From: UBA3792 sp045114775
GTDB taxonomy: Bacteria > Bacillota > Clostridia > Christensenellales > CAG-138
Length of the DNA stretch: 64,000 nt
Assembly (NCBI GenBank): GCA_045114775.1
Contig: JBGULC010000008.1
Location: forward strand, 248,001 to 312,000
Reading direction: 5' to 3'
Every line of letters starts with the position of its first letter. The stretch's first letter is position 1. Positions 17,080 to 25,451 of the stretch are shown piece by piece. The notes below the pieces were generated by a model. The model worked only from the letters and a program-made list of their open reading frames with translations, was not told the origin of the DNA and did no database searches. Made by a program: the position numbers and the translations under genes.

Positions 17080-17556
17080 TTACGCGACCGTGATGCCGTT
17101 GACGAGGAGGAAGGAAATGAGCAGGGACAGAACCGCGTAGGTCTCGACCATGATCGCCATGACCATGCCCTTACCGCTTTCGGTGGGCTTCTTCGCAACC
17201 ATGTTGATGCCCGCGACGGCGACTCTGCCCTGGTAGATCGCGGAGATCAGACCGCCGAACGCAATGGGAAGACCCGCAAGCAGGAAGCGAACGCCGAGCG
17301 AAGTGGTCAACGCATCCGCGTTGCCGCCCATCAGGCCGGAATTGCTCATGATAACGATCGCGATCAGCAGACCGTAGATGCCCTGCGTACCGGGAAGCAG
17401 CTGCAGAAGCAGGCACTTACCGGACAGATCCGGGTTCTCGGAGACGACGCCCGCAGACGCCTGACCCGTGATACCGACGCCGATCGCGGAGCCGATACCT
17501 GCCAACAATGCCGCAATGACCGCACCTGCGGTCGCCCAAATTGCACCCCAATTCAT
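17080..17556 (-). CDS. ntpK: V/A-type ATPase proteolipid (rotor ring) subunit K
   Basis: Membrane rotor subunit carrying the transported ion. 158 residues form four helices, a duplicated hairpin. The first hairpin has LLPGTQGIYG (Thr57, Gln58, Tyr61) and no acid; the second has AIYQGRVAVAG (Gln109) and the ion-binding Glu138 in MVETYA. These positions match the sodium-liganding set known from Enterococcus hirae NtpK, so Na+ is the likely ion (inference). RBS AAAGGAG upstream. Confidence 0.96.
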   Translation of the reverse strand: MNWGAIWATAGAVIAALLAGIGSAIGVGITGQASAGVVSENPDLSGKCLLLQLLPGTQGIYGLLIAIVIMSNSGLMGGNADALTTSLGVRFLLAGLPIAFGGLISAIYQGRVAVAGINMVAKKPTESGKGMVMAIMVETYAVLSLLISFLLVNGITVA

Positions 17557-17583
17557 GATTTGTGTTTCTCCTTTTCCATTGAA

Positions 17584-19572
17584 TTATTTGGTTACCTGTA
17601 CATGTTTGGTGTTGTATGAAAGCGGTCGGAATTCCTTTCCGCCGGATTCGTAGAATTTGCCGTAGAACTCGACATACTGCAGTCTCGCGCAGTGCACGAA
17701 CGCGCCGAGCGCATTGATCGCGACGTTGAACGTATGCAGCAGAACGAGCAGGATGACGCTGCCGATCCCGCCGATGATCTGCATCGCGGTGCTCGACGAG
17801 CTGCCCAGCATATCGCAAAGCATGTTGAAAACCTGCCCGATGACGCCGGTCGCGATGCCGAGCGCGAACAGACGCGCATAGGACAGAACATCCGCAAGAA
17901 CGCTTGTGACGTCGTACAGACCGCCGAGACCGCTCATCAGCCGTTTCAGCGGGTTCCGCTTTTCCCTGCCCTTGAACAGCACGACCATCAGCGCGCCGAC
18001 GCCGGCGGCGATCAGCGCGGGCATGGTAACGGTTTTCGGAAGCTCGACCGTAAGACCTGCCATCCCGGCGATCATCGGAAGTCCTCCGACGACCAGTCCG
18101 AGGGTGATCAGCACCCAGGAGATCTGATCGAAGATCGCGCCCTGCCAGTCATGCTTCGAGAACCGGTCGATCGCGCCGACGATGAATCCGGCGACGATAT
18201 GGAGAATGCCGAGCCCGAAGCACAGGCCGAGCATGATCATGGGCTTATCCATCGGATCGAGCAGCGCCGGGAAAACCCCGATCCGCTCGAAGAAATCCGA
18301 AATCGACCCGAAAACGCCGCCGAGCGCGATCGTGGAAGCCGAAGTCTTGGTGATTCCGAAGAAGGAACCGCAGAGAACGCCCCATACGATCGTGGAGAGC
18401 CCGCCCCAGAACAGCACGCGGGAAATGCCCGCGCTCATGCCGGTCGGCTTTTTCTTTTTGATGTAGAGCAGCGAGCCGAGCATCAGCAGGATGCCGTAGC
18501 CGGTGTCACTGAGCATCAGGCCGAACAGAAGGATATAGAACGGCGTCATATACGGCGTTCCGTCGATCGTGCCGTAGGCGGGACGCGAGTAAAGCGTCTG
18601 CACCTCTTCAAACGGCCTGACCGCCTTATTGTTCTTCACCACGGACGGCGGCTCCTCGCCCTCGATCGGATCGCGCGTTTCAAAGCTGAATGCGTCGGTG
18701 ACGTTTTTGATCGTCTGCTCGGTCTTGTCGACCTCGTCCTCTCTCACCCAGCCCTCCAGCACAAAGGCGTGCGCGGTGTAGGAGAGATCGCCCTTTGCCG
18801 AAAGCCGGTCGGCGTCGATCGTTTCCGCATCGTACGCGTTCTGCAGGGTCTCGATCGTTTCGCCGTGCGCTTCGAGCTTCTTCTGCGTCTCTTCGTATTC
18901 CCTGTCGATCTCCGCGATCCGTCTGTCGAGCGATTCGATCGCCTCGCGCGGGGATCCTTCCATCTTCGGGAAGACGTAATCCTGCCAGTCGATCGTTTTC
19001 AAAAACGTCTGCACGGCGCGTGTGTCGTCCTCGCGGCATGCAAGGATCGCAGGGATAACGGCGCTCTCGCTTAAGAATTCGGCTTCGATATAGTCCTGCT
19101 CGGTTACGCGCGGCACGTCCTTCGAGGCCAGTAGCCCGACGAAGTAATGCACGCGGGACGTATTCTTTACGGAATCCATCGGCACGGTCATAGACGTCCA
19201 CGGCTCGAGCGAAGCGCGCGTCGCCGCCGCCTTCTCGCGCTCCGCAAGAAGACGTGTCTGCGTATGCAGAAGCTCTTCGATTTCACCGGTCGTCTCGACC
19301 GCCTTGGGAACATACTCCCGGATGCCCGAAAGGGGCATCTCGCGCTTCTGCGGGCTCAGAAATCCCGCTTTTTTCGCGTAAGGCTTGACGGCGTTGATGG
19401 ATTCGGCAAGTCTTTGGATGCGCGCGTTGATCGCGTCCGCCTCCCCGTCCGGCGCGTCGCCGTCGGAGAGCCGGATGATCTCGACCGTTCCGGCTTCCTG
19501 CAGCGCGGCGAGGATGGCGTCCCGATCCGATTTCAGCGCGACCAGGGACAGGCGCTTCATCGCTACGATCAT
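17584..19572 (-). CDS. ntpI: V/A-type ATPase membrane subunit I (a subunit)
   Basis: Stator subunit with the ion half-channels. 662 residues: a cytoplasmic N-terminal half with coiled-coil stretches (DRRIAEIDREYEETQKKLEA) and a C-terminal half with about seven membrane helices (from YMTPFYILLFGLMLSDTGYG onward; late YARLFALGIATGVIGQVFN). It overlaps the upstream small subunit gene by 4 nt (ATGA). An alternative ATG four codons later (MKRLSLVALK) would match the usual family start. Confidence 0.95.
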   Translation of the reverse strand: MIVAMKRLSLVALKSDRDAILAALQEAGTVEIIRLSDGDAPDGEADAINARIQRLAESINAVKPYAKKAGFLSPQKREMPLSGIREYVPKAVETTGEIEELLHTQTRLLAEREKAAATRASLEPWTSMTVPMDSVKNTSRVHYFVGLLASKDVPRVTEQDYIEAEFLSESAVIPAILACREDDTRAVQTFLKTIDWQDYVFPKMEGSPREAIESLDRRIAEIDREYEETQKKLEAHGETIETLQNAYDAETIDADRLSAKGDLSYTAHAFVLEGWVREDEVDKTEQTIKNVTDAFSFETRDPIEGEEPPSVVKNNKAVRPFEEVQTLYSRPAYGTIDGTPYMTPFYILLFGLMLSDTGYGILLMLGSLLYIKKKKPTGMSAGISRVLFWGGLSTIVWGVLCGSFFGITKTSASTIALGGVFGSISDFFERIGVFPALLDPMDKPMIMLGLCFGLGILHIVAGFIVGAIDRFSKHDWQGAIFDQISWVLITLGLVVGGLPMIAGMAGLTVELPKTVTMPALIAAGVGALMVVLFKGREKRNPLKRLMSGLGGLYDVTSVLADVLSYARLFALGIATGVIGQVFNMLCDMLGSSSSTAMQIIGGIGSVILLVLLHTFNVAINALGAFVHCARLQYVEFYGKFYESGGKEFRPLSYNTKHVQVTK

Positions 19573-19883
19573 ACCGCTGCTTCAATCCTTTCCATCAGAT
19601 ATGCAACCGCTTCGGGAACGTTCCGTTCGGCTTTTCCGATCAGAGCATCCGTTTCGGTTCTGGCTTTGAAAGTCACCTCCGCGGCGATGCCCTCGCCGTC
19701 CTTCTGCGCTTCCTGAAGCATTTCAGCCGTATACACACGCTCGCGCTCGGCCGCCGCGGCGATCATTTCATCCGCCTCGGTCCTGGCCTTTGCAACGTTC
19801 TCTCTTGCGGTGCGGTTGGCTTCTTCGAGGATCGCGTCGGCACGGGTCTCCGCTTCAGCGATCCGTTCCATGATACTTGTCAT
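19569..19883 (-). CDS. V/A-type ATPase small coiled-coil subunit (G/H type)
   Basis: 104-residue, highly charged Ala/Glu/Arg coiled coil (IAEAETRADAILEEANRTAR onward) with the shape of the peripheral-stalk partner of subunit E, variously named G or H. Start ATG at 19883 chosen for its GGAGAAG site; the frame is open upstream but without signals. First gene of the ATPase block, 20 nt after upp. Confidence 0.85.
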   Translation of the reverse strand: MTSIMERIAEAETRADAILEEANRTARENVAKARTEADEMIAAAAERERVYTAEMLQEAQKDGEGIAAEVTFKARTETDALIGKAERNVPEAVAYLMERIEAAV

Positions 19884-19903
19884 ACGCTTCTCCGTTTGAA
19901 CGA

Positions 19904-20530
19904 TTATTTGGTGCCGAAGAGACGGTCGCCCGCGTCGCCGAGACCCGGGACGATGTAGCCGTGCTCGTTCAGCTTTTCGTCGATGCACGCGACATAGATG
20001 TCCACGTCGTCATAGACCTTGCGGATCGCTTCGATGCCCTCGGGCGCCGCCAGCAGGTTGACGAGGCGGATGCTCTTCGCGCCGCCCTCCTTCAGCACGC
20101 GGATGCCCTCGATCGCAGAGTTGCCGGTTGCCAGCATCGGGTCGACCAGGATCGCGTCGCGCTCCTCGATGTCGTACGGAAGCTTGCAGTAATAGCTGGT
20201 CGGCTTCAGCGTGTCGGGATTGCGATACATGCCGATGTGCCCCATCTTTGCGCTCGGGATCAGGTTCATCATGCCGTCCGCCATACCGAGACCTGCTCTG
20301 AGGATCGGTACGATGGCGATCTTTTCGTTTGCGAGGACCTTGAATGTGCTCTTGCAGATCGGCGTTTCGATCTCCGTGTCGATGAGCGGCAGATCGCGCG
20401 TGACCTCATAGCACATCAGCATGGCCAGCTCGCTGACGAGCTCGCGGAATTCTTTGTTGCTCGTGTTCTTGTCGCGCAGCTTACTGAGCTTGTGCTGTAC
20501 AAGAGGATGGTCGATTACGGTAACTTTCAT
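19904..20530 (-). CDS. upp: Uracil phosphoribosyltransferase
   Basis: Salvages uracil with PRPP to UMP. 208 residues with VTVIDHPLVQHKLSKLRDKN at the start, VPILRAGLGMADGM, the PRPP loop VDPMLATGNSA and the uracil-binding C-terminus YIVPGLGDAGDRLFGTK. Its start overlaps the rpiB stop (ATGA). The rpiB-upp pair just before an ATP synthase operon is the classical Bacillus/Clostridia arrangement, but here the ATPase is V/A type. Confidence 0.97.
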   Translation of the reverse strand: MKVTVIDHPLVQHKLSKLRDKNTSNKEFRELVSELAMLMCYEVTRDLPLIDTEIETPICKSTFKVLANEKIAIVPILRAGLGMADGMMNLIPSAKMGHIGMYRNPDTLKPTSYYCKLPYDIEERDAILVDPMLATGNSAIEGIRVLKEGGAKSIRLVNLLAAPEGIEAIRKVYDDVDIYVACIDEKLNEHGYIVPGLGDAGDRLFGTK

Positions 20531-20979
20531 GCTTGCTCCTTCCCCGCCTCATAAGCGGTAATGATTCCGATTCTTCTCGCATGTCTTCCGCCCTCAAATT
20601 CAGTCGAAAGCCATACGTCGGTGATTTCCAATGCCAAAGAGAGCGGAATGATTCCCGCTCCCATTGCCAAAACATTTGAATCGTTGTGTCTTCTCGTCAT
20701 TTCCGCGGATCTCAGATCGCCGCAAAGCGCGCAGCGGATCCCGCGGACCTTGTTCGCCGCGATGGACATGCCGATGCCGGTTGTGCAGATCACAATGCCG
20801 CGATCGGCCTTGCCGTCGCGCACGAGCTCCGCAGCCGCGATGCCGTACTTCGGATAATCGACGCTCTCGACGCCGAAGCAGCCGCAGTCGATCACCTCGT
20901 GTCCCTGCGCGATCAGATGCTCTTTGACGGCTTCCTTATAGGCATAGCCGCCGTGGTCGGATCCCAAAGACAGTTTCAT
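20527..20979 (-). CDS. rpiB: Ribose 5-phosphate isomerase B
   Basis: Interconverts ribose 5-phosphate and ribulose 5-phosphate. 150 residues with SLGSDHGGYAYKEAVKEHL, the catalytic-Cys region GIVICTTGIGMSIAANKVRG and the RRHNDSNVLAMGAG segment of the RpiB/LacAB family. RBS GGAGGGGG. First gene behind the promoter at 21013-21041, so it heads the long ATPase unit. Confidence 0.95.
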   Translation of the reverse strand: MKLSLGSDHGGYAYKEAVKEHLIAQGHEVIDCGCFGVESVDYPKYGIAAAELVRDGKADRGIVICTTGIGMSIAANKVRGIRCALCGDLRSAEMTRRHNDSNVLAMGAGIIPLSLALEITDVWLSTEFEGGRHARRIGIITAYEAGKEQA

Positions 20980-21012
20980 GGATGTTCGTACCCCCTCCGG
21001 TCATTCTGAAAG

Positions 21013-21041
21013 ATTATACCAAATTTGACGGCGTTTGTATA
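21013..21041 (-). promoter_or_regulatory. Promoter of the rpiB-upp-ATPase unit
   Basis: Minus strand TATACA (21041-21036), a 17-nt spacer and perfect TATAAT (21018-21013), about 35 nt before rpiB. Confidence 0.7.
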
Positions 21042-21070
21042 GATGCGATTTTATCTTTTTTCGAATTCGT

Positions 21071-22111
21071 TCAAACCGTCTCGTGTGAAAAGCCCGCCGC
21101 CCGCAAAAGACGGTTCATGAACGCGAGGCCGGTCTCCTTTGTGTCGACGCCCTCGGCAAGGATCACGTCGCAATGCGCGCCGACGTCCCGCAGAAGCGAA
21201 AACAGGTTTGCGCAGAGCGTTTCCGGTTCGTTCCTGTCGCCCATGGAATACGCGGTCAGGTTCCGATAGCTTGCCATCGTCTGCTCGGTCCCGAGGATCG
21301 CGACGGTCTTTCCCTCCGCTTCGTATTCATAATACAGGGCGCGGATGCGCTTCGCCGCGGGCTTCGGTTCGCCCTCGACCACATGCACCTCGGCGTCCGG
21401 CGCGTAATGCTTGTATTTCATGCCGGGCGACGCCGCGACTTCGCGCTCGCCGAGCGGATTCAGAATGCTCGGCGCAAGGCGCACCGGACCGATGACCGCC
21501 TCGAGCATTTCGCGCGTGACCGCCCCGGGCCGCAGGATCGTCGGCTCGCCGACCAGCGACAGCACCGTCGATTCGACGCCGTATTTGCAGGGGCCGCCGT
21601 CCAGGATCAGCGGGATCCTGCCGTCCATGTCCGCAAGGACGTGCTGCGCCGTCGTCGGGCTCGGCCTGCCGGAGCGGTTCGCGGAGGGCGCCGCGATCGG
21701 CACGCCGGATTTCTGGATCAGAAGCCGCGCGGTCCTGTCGGAGGGCATCCGGACAGCCACGGTTTCGAGCCCCGCAGTCACCTCGTACGGGACTTCGTCC
21801 GCCTTCATGAAGATTAAGGTCAGCGGTCCCGGCCAAAACGTGTCCATCAGCGTATTCGCGAGCTTCGGCACGTGCGCCCACAAAAGCTTCACGTCGCTCT
21901 TTTTTGCGACGTGCAGGATCAGCGGATTGTCGTTCGGACGGCCCTTTGCTTCGAAGATGCGGTTGACCGCTTCCCCGTCCATGCCGTTCGCGCCGAGGCC
22001 GTAGACCGTCTCGGTCGGAAACGCCACGAGCTCGCCGTTCTGAATCAGCTCCGCGCCGAGCGTCGTTCCGGCGTCCTCCTGCCGGATCGTTGCGATCACT
22101 TCCGTCTTCAT
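21071..22111 (-). CDS. tsaC: Threonylcarbamoyl-AMP synthase, long (Sua5/YwlC) form
   Basis: Makes threonylcarbamoyl-AMP from threonine, bicarbonate and ATP for the t6A modification of ANN-decoding tRNAs. 346 residues: YrdC domain (1-~205) with ELVAFPTETVYGLGANG, KGRPNDNPLILHV and the SANRSGRPSPT loop, then a linker with PGMKYKHYAPDAEV and a C-terminal Sua5 domain. Overlaps the prfA stop by 4 nt. Neighbours prfA and prmC are also translation genes. Confidence 0.95.
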   Translation of the reverse strand: MKTEVIATIRQEDAGTTLGAELIQNGELVAFPTETVYGLGANGMDGEAVNRIFEAKGRPNDNPLILHVAKKSDVKLLWAHVPKLANTLMDTFWPGPLTLIFMKADEVPYEVTAGLETVAVRMPSDRTARLLIQKSGVPIAAPSANRSGRPSPTTAQHVLADMDGRIPLILDGGPCKYGVESTVLSLVGEPTILRPGAVTREMLEAVIGPVRLAPSILNPLGEREVAASPGMKYKHYAPDAEVHVVEGEPKPAAKRIRALYYEYEAEGKTVAILGTEQTMASYRNLTAYSMGDRNEPETLCANLFSLLRDVGAHCDVILAEGVDTKETGLAFMNRLLRAAGFSHETV

Positions 22112-23187
22112 GCGTCCGCCTCCCCGGAAAGCGCCGCCGCGCGCTCCGCAAGCGTCAGCGCGTCGATCATTTCGTCCATATCGCCGTCCAGGAACTGTTC
22201 CAGTTTATACAGTGTCAGCCCGATCCGGTGATCGGTCACGCGGCTCTGCGGGAAGTTGTACGTGCGGATACGCTCGCTGCGATCGCCGCTTCCCACCATG
22301 CTTTTCTTCTGATCCGCAAGCTGCGCATGCTGCTCGGAGGCGAAGTGTTCGTAGAGACGGCTTTTCAGAAGCCGCATCGCCTGCTCCTTGTTCTGCAGCT
22401 GACTGCGCTCGTTCTGACAAGCGACCACGATGCCGGTCGGGATATGTGTGATGCGGATCGCGGACGAGGTCTTGTTGACGTGCTGACCGCCCGCGCCGCT
22501 CGAACGGTATGTGTCGATGCGAAGATCGGCGTCCTTGATCTCGATATGGATATCGTCGACCTCCGGCATGACGGCGACCGTTGCCGCGCTCGTGTGGATG
22601 CGTCCCTGCGACTCGGTCTCCGGCACGCGCTGGACGCGGTGCACACCGCCCTCAAACTTCAGCCGCGCATACGCGCCGCGTTTTCCGGAAACGGACAGAA
22701 TGATCTCCTTGACGCCGCCGAGCTCGGTGACGTTTTCGGACAGCGTTTCGGTCTTGAACCCGTGCCGTTCGGCGTACCGCAGATACATGCGCAAAAGGTC
22801 CGCGCCGAACAGCGACGCTTCTTCCCCGCCCGTGCCCGCGCGGATCTCCAGGATCACGCCGCGGTCGTCGTTCTCATCCTTCGGCAGAAGCAGCGCCTTC
22901 AGATCGTTTTCCTGCGCGGCAAGCGACGCTTCGAGCGCCGCAAGCTCCTCCTCGGCGAGCGCCTTCATCTCGGCGTCCGGATGCTCGGAAAGCAGCGCAA
23001 GGCAGTCGTCGCGTTCCCGTTCGGTCTTCTGATACCGATCGAACGCGGCGACGATCTCCTCCAATTCCGCATGCTCGCGCGAAAGCGCGGTAAACGTCTC
23101 GCGATCGTCCGTTGCGCCGGGCGCCGCGAGCGCTTCCGTCAGCGTTTCATAGCGTTCCTTACATTTTTTTAATTTCTCAATCATCAT
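22108..23187 (-). CDS. prfA: Peptide chain release factor 1
   Basis: Recognises UAA and UAG stop codons and triggers peptide release. 359 residues with the codon-reading PxT motif as PET (RVPETESQGRIHTS), the catalytic RSSGAGGQHVNKT loop and GSGDRSERIRTYNFPQSRVT. It starts ATGATG inside the end of prmC (overlap 11 nt), and the enzyme encoded by that gene methylates the GGQ glutamine. Confidence 0.97.
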   Translation of the reverse strand: MMIEKLKKCKERYETLTEALAAPGATDDRETFTALSREHAELEEIVAAFDRYQKTERERDDCLALLSEHPDAEMKALAEEELAALEASLAAQENDLKALLLPKDENDDRGVILEIRAGTGGEEASLFGADLLRMYLRYAERHGFKTETLSENVTELGGVKEIILSVSGKRGAYARLKFEGGVHRVQRVPETESQGRIHTSAATVAVMPEVDDIHIEIKDADLRIDTYRSSGAGGQHVNKTSSAIRITHIPTGIVVACQNERSQLQNKEQAMRLLKSRLYEHFASEQHAQLADQKKSMVGSGDRSERIRTYNFPQSRVTDHRIGLTLYKLEQFLDGDMDEMIDALTLAERAAALSGEADA

Positions 23188-23971
23188 TTCTCACAACGAT
23201 CACGCGCGGTCGTCCGCCGTAATCCGTCACACATTCACTATGTTCAAACAGCGCCGAGACCGCGTCCCTTTGCGTCATGCCGATCTCCAAAAGCAGCGCG
23301 CCGCCCGACCTGAGATGCCGCCGGTATTCCTTTGCGATCCGCCGGTAAAACGCCAGCCCGTCCGCACCGCCGTCAAGCGCAAGCGCCGGTTCGAAGCAAA
23401 GGCTTGCGTCCCGCGCGTCCATCTCTTTTTTCGAAAGATACGGCGGATTCGAAACGATCAGATCGAATGTCCCTTCGATCCCGTCGAACAGATCGCTCTT
23501 TACCGTCGAAAGCGGCACGCCGTTTCGTTCGGCGTTTCGCTTAGCCGTCTCAAGCGCCCGTTCGCTGATATCCGCCGCCGTCACCCTTGCGCCGCCGCAG
23601 ACGGCAAGCGCGATCCCGATGCAGCCGCTTCCGCAGCACAGATCGAGCACGTCGCGCCGATCCGCGGAAAGACGTTTCAAAGCCTCTTCGACCAGCACCT
23701 CGGTATCGGGCCGCGGGATCAGCACGCTATCATCCACATAAAACGGCAGGCCGTAAAACGCCCATTCGCCGAGCACGTATTGGAGCGGCTCTCCGGAGAG
23801 TCTTCGCGCGATCAACGGCTCCAGTGCATTGATATCCGTTTCGGAAACCGTATGGTGCGGCTTCTGAAAGCCCTTTGCGCGCAGCAAAAACGACGCTTCG
23901 AGCCGCGCGTCCTCTCCTGCGACCGGCTGAAGAAGCGCCGCGATCCTTTGCTCCGCCTCCCGGACGGTCAT
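23177..23971 (-). CDS. prmC: Release factor glutamine methyltransferase
   Basis: Methylates the Gln of the GGQ loop in release factors using SAM. 264 residues: helical N-terminal domain, YVLGEWAFYGLPFYVDDSVL then IPRPDTE, SAM motif DLCCGSGCIGIALA and the catalytic NPPY in DLIVSNPPYLSKKE. Its ATG overlaps the yqhQ stop. The pair prmC-prfA is a conserved coupling. Confidence 0.95.
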   Translation of the reverse strand: MTVREAEQRIAALLQPVAGEDARLEASFLLRAKGFQKPHHTVSETDINALEPLIARRLSGEPLQYVLGEWAFYGLPFYVDDSVLIPRPDTEVLVEEALKRLSADRRDVLDLCCGSGCIGIALAVCGGARVTAADISERALETAKRNAERNGVPLSTVKSDLFDGIEGTFDLIVSNPPYLSKKEMDARDASLCFEPALALDGGADGLAFYRRIAKEYRRHLRSGGALLLEIGMTQRDAVSALFEHSECVTDYGGRPRVIVVRNDD

Positions 23972-25074
23972 GCCCCTGCTTCCCCTTCGGTTTCTTCGGA
24001 CGGTTCCACAGGTTCGTCCGGCTTCGGTTCCTCCGGATCGCTCTCCGGCTTCGGCTCCGCAGGTTTTTGCGTTTCCGCAGGTTTTTCGGCTTTTGTGTCA
24101 AACTCCAGATCGCCCTTCGGCGGATGCAACGCGAGATCGAACGACGCGATCGCGACCTCCAGCATGTCCTCGGTCGGCTCCTTGGTCGTCAGGTGCTGCA
24201 GCGCAAGGCCCGGCGCGCGGGCGATGCGGCAGACGAGGTTATCGCGCTTTGCCGCCGCCTTCAGGACCTCGTAGGATATCCCGGCGATCGGCAGGATCAG
24301 AACGATCCGCGCGAGACGGAACAGGAAGCTGTTCAGCTTGCTCGCGTCATGCCATACGGTGAAGCCGGGGATCAGCGTGCACAGCGCGGATACGACGGTC
24401 GTGACGACGATCGAGACCGCCATCGTCAGAAACAGGTAGTTCGTGCCGCAGCGCGGATGCAGCCGCGTACACTTTGCCGCGTTTTCCGGCGTCATCGGAA
24501 GTTCCGCCTCGTAGCAGGCGATCGTCTTATGCTCCGCGCCGTGATACATGAACACGCGTTTGATGTCCTTGATCTTGGAGATACCGAAGATATAGAGCAA
24601 AAAGATCACGAGCCGCACGAGGCCCTGCACGACCGCGCTCCAAACGGGGCTCATCTTGCCGAAGATCAACTCCAGAAGCGAGATCACGCCGATCGGGAGC
24701 AGGAAAAACAGCCCGATCGCAAGCACGGCTGCGAGGAAGATCGCGATCCACTTCATGACGTCCATCGCCGATTTGTTGAAGCGCTTTGCGAGCCATTTCT
24801 CGAACTTCGAAGGCTCCTCCGCTTCTTCCTCGCCCAGAAGCTCCGCCGCACGGGTCGTAATACTCATGCCGTCGGACAGCGCCTTGAAAAGCGCGTACAC
24901 GCCGCGCACAATCGGCCACGTCGGGAACGAGCCCTTTTTATATCTTGTCCGCTGATGGTGAAACTCTTTTGCAAGCGAACCGTCGCTGCGGCGCACGACC
25001 AAAGCCGTTCCCTTTTCGGAACGCATCATGACGCCTTCGATCACAGCCTGTCCGCCGATATCCGTCTTCTTCAT
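23968..25074 (-). CDS. DUF1385 family membrane protein (YqhQ)
   Basis: Conserved Firmicutes membrane protein of unknown molecular function. 368 residues starting with the family signature GGQAVIEGVMMRS; then a cytoplasmic stretch, about four membrane helices (106-150 and 205-260 regions), and the conserved MYHGAEHKTIACYE and LHPRCGTNYLF motifs. Residues ~325-368 are an unusual acidic Pro/Glu-rich tail (EPKPESDPEEPKPDEPVEP). It leads the yqhQ-prmC-prfA-tsaC unit. Confidence 0.9.
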   Translation of the reverse strand: MKKTDIGGQAVIEGVMMRSEKGTALVVRRSDGSLAKEFHHQRTRYKKGSFPTWPIVRGVYALFKALSDGMSITTRAAELLGEEEAEEPSKFEKWLAKRFNKSAMDVMKWIAIFLAAVLAIGLFFLLPIGVISLLELIFGKMSPVWSAVVQGLVRLVIFLLYIFGISKIKDIKRVFMYHGAEHKTIACYEAELPMTPENAAKCTRLHPRCGTNYLFLTMAVSIVVTTVVSALCTLIPGFTVWHDASKLNSFLFRLARIVLILPIAGISYEVLKAAAKRDNLVCRIARAPGLALQHLTTKEPTEDMLEVAIASFDLALHPPKGDLEFDTKAEKPAETQKPAEPKPESDPEEPKPDEPVEPSEETEGEAGA

Positions 25075-25108
25075 AGTATTTGAATCCTTTATGATTTACA
25101 TTCAAATC

Positions 25109-25137
25109 AGTATACCACAGCTTTTGCGCCGTTGCAA
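25109..25137 (-). promoter_or_regulatory. Promoter of yqhQ-prmC-prfA-tsaC
   Basis: Minus strand TTGCAA (25137-25132), a 17-nt spacer and TATACT (25114-25109), about 35 nt before yqhQ. Confidence 0.7.
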
Positions 25138-25153
25138 CGCCTTCCGGCGGATT

Positions 25154-25450
25154 TCACAGCTTTGCGCGGCAGGCTTTCAGATCGACCCGCCCGTCGGGCA
25201 AAAACGGGATCCCCTCCCGTTCTAGCAGCATCCGGCGCACCGGCGCAAAGTCCCCGCCTGCGATCGAACCGTCCGCCATCACGACGCGGTGCCATGGCAA
25301 GCCCTCCGGGCAGACGCGCATCGCAAACCCCACGAACCGCGCGCGGCGCGGATATCCGATCGCGCGGGCGATATCGCCGTAGCTTACGACCTTTCCGTAC
25401 GGAATGATCGCAACGGTCGCATAGACGCTTTGAAAAAATGAATCCGCCAT
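25154..25450 (-). CDS. Alkyltransferase-like protein (ATL), MGMT family without the active Cys
   Basis: 98-residue DNA-binding protein of the O6-alkylguanine alkyltransferase fold. It shows the DNA-binding helix (IARAIGYPRRARFVGFAMR, Arg finger in the helix) but at the active site has PWHRVV where true transferases have PCHRV. The reactive Cys is therefore Trp, the hallmark of ATL proteins, which bind alkylated guanine and hand it to nucleotide excision repair (family knowledge). One nt after the HAD phosphatase gene. Confidence 0.88.
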   Translation of the reverse strand: MADSFFQSVYATVAIIPYGKVVSYGDIARAIGYPRRARFVGFAMRVCPEGLPWHRVVMADGSIAGGDFAPVRRMLLEREGIPFLPDGRVDLKACRAKL

Positions 25451-25451
25451 A

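Noticed and set aside
17692..19074. 460-codon plus-strand open frame across ntpI
   Set aside because: Antisense to a clear V-ATPase subunit gene; composition is typical of a shadow frame.
23730..24101. Minus-strand 123-codon ORF over prmC/yqhQ
   Set aside because: Overlaps both genes in another frame and consists of Arg/Pro-rich low-complexity sequence.
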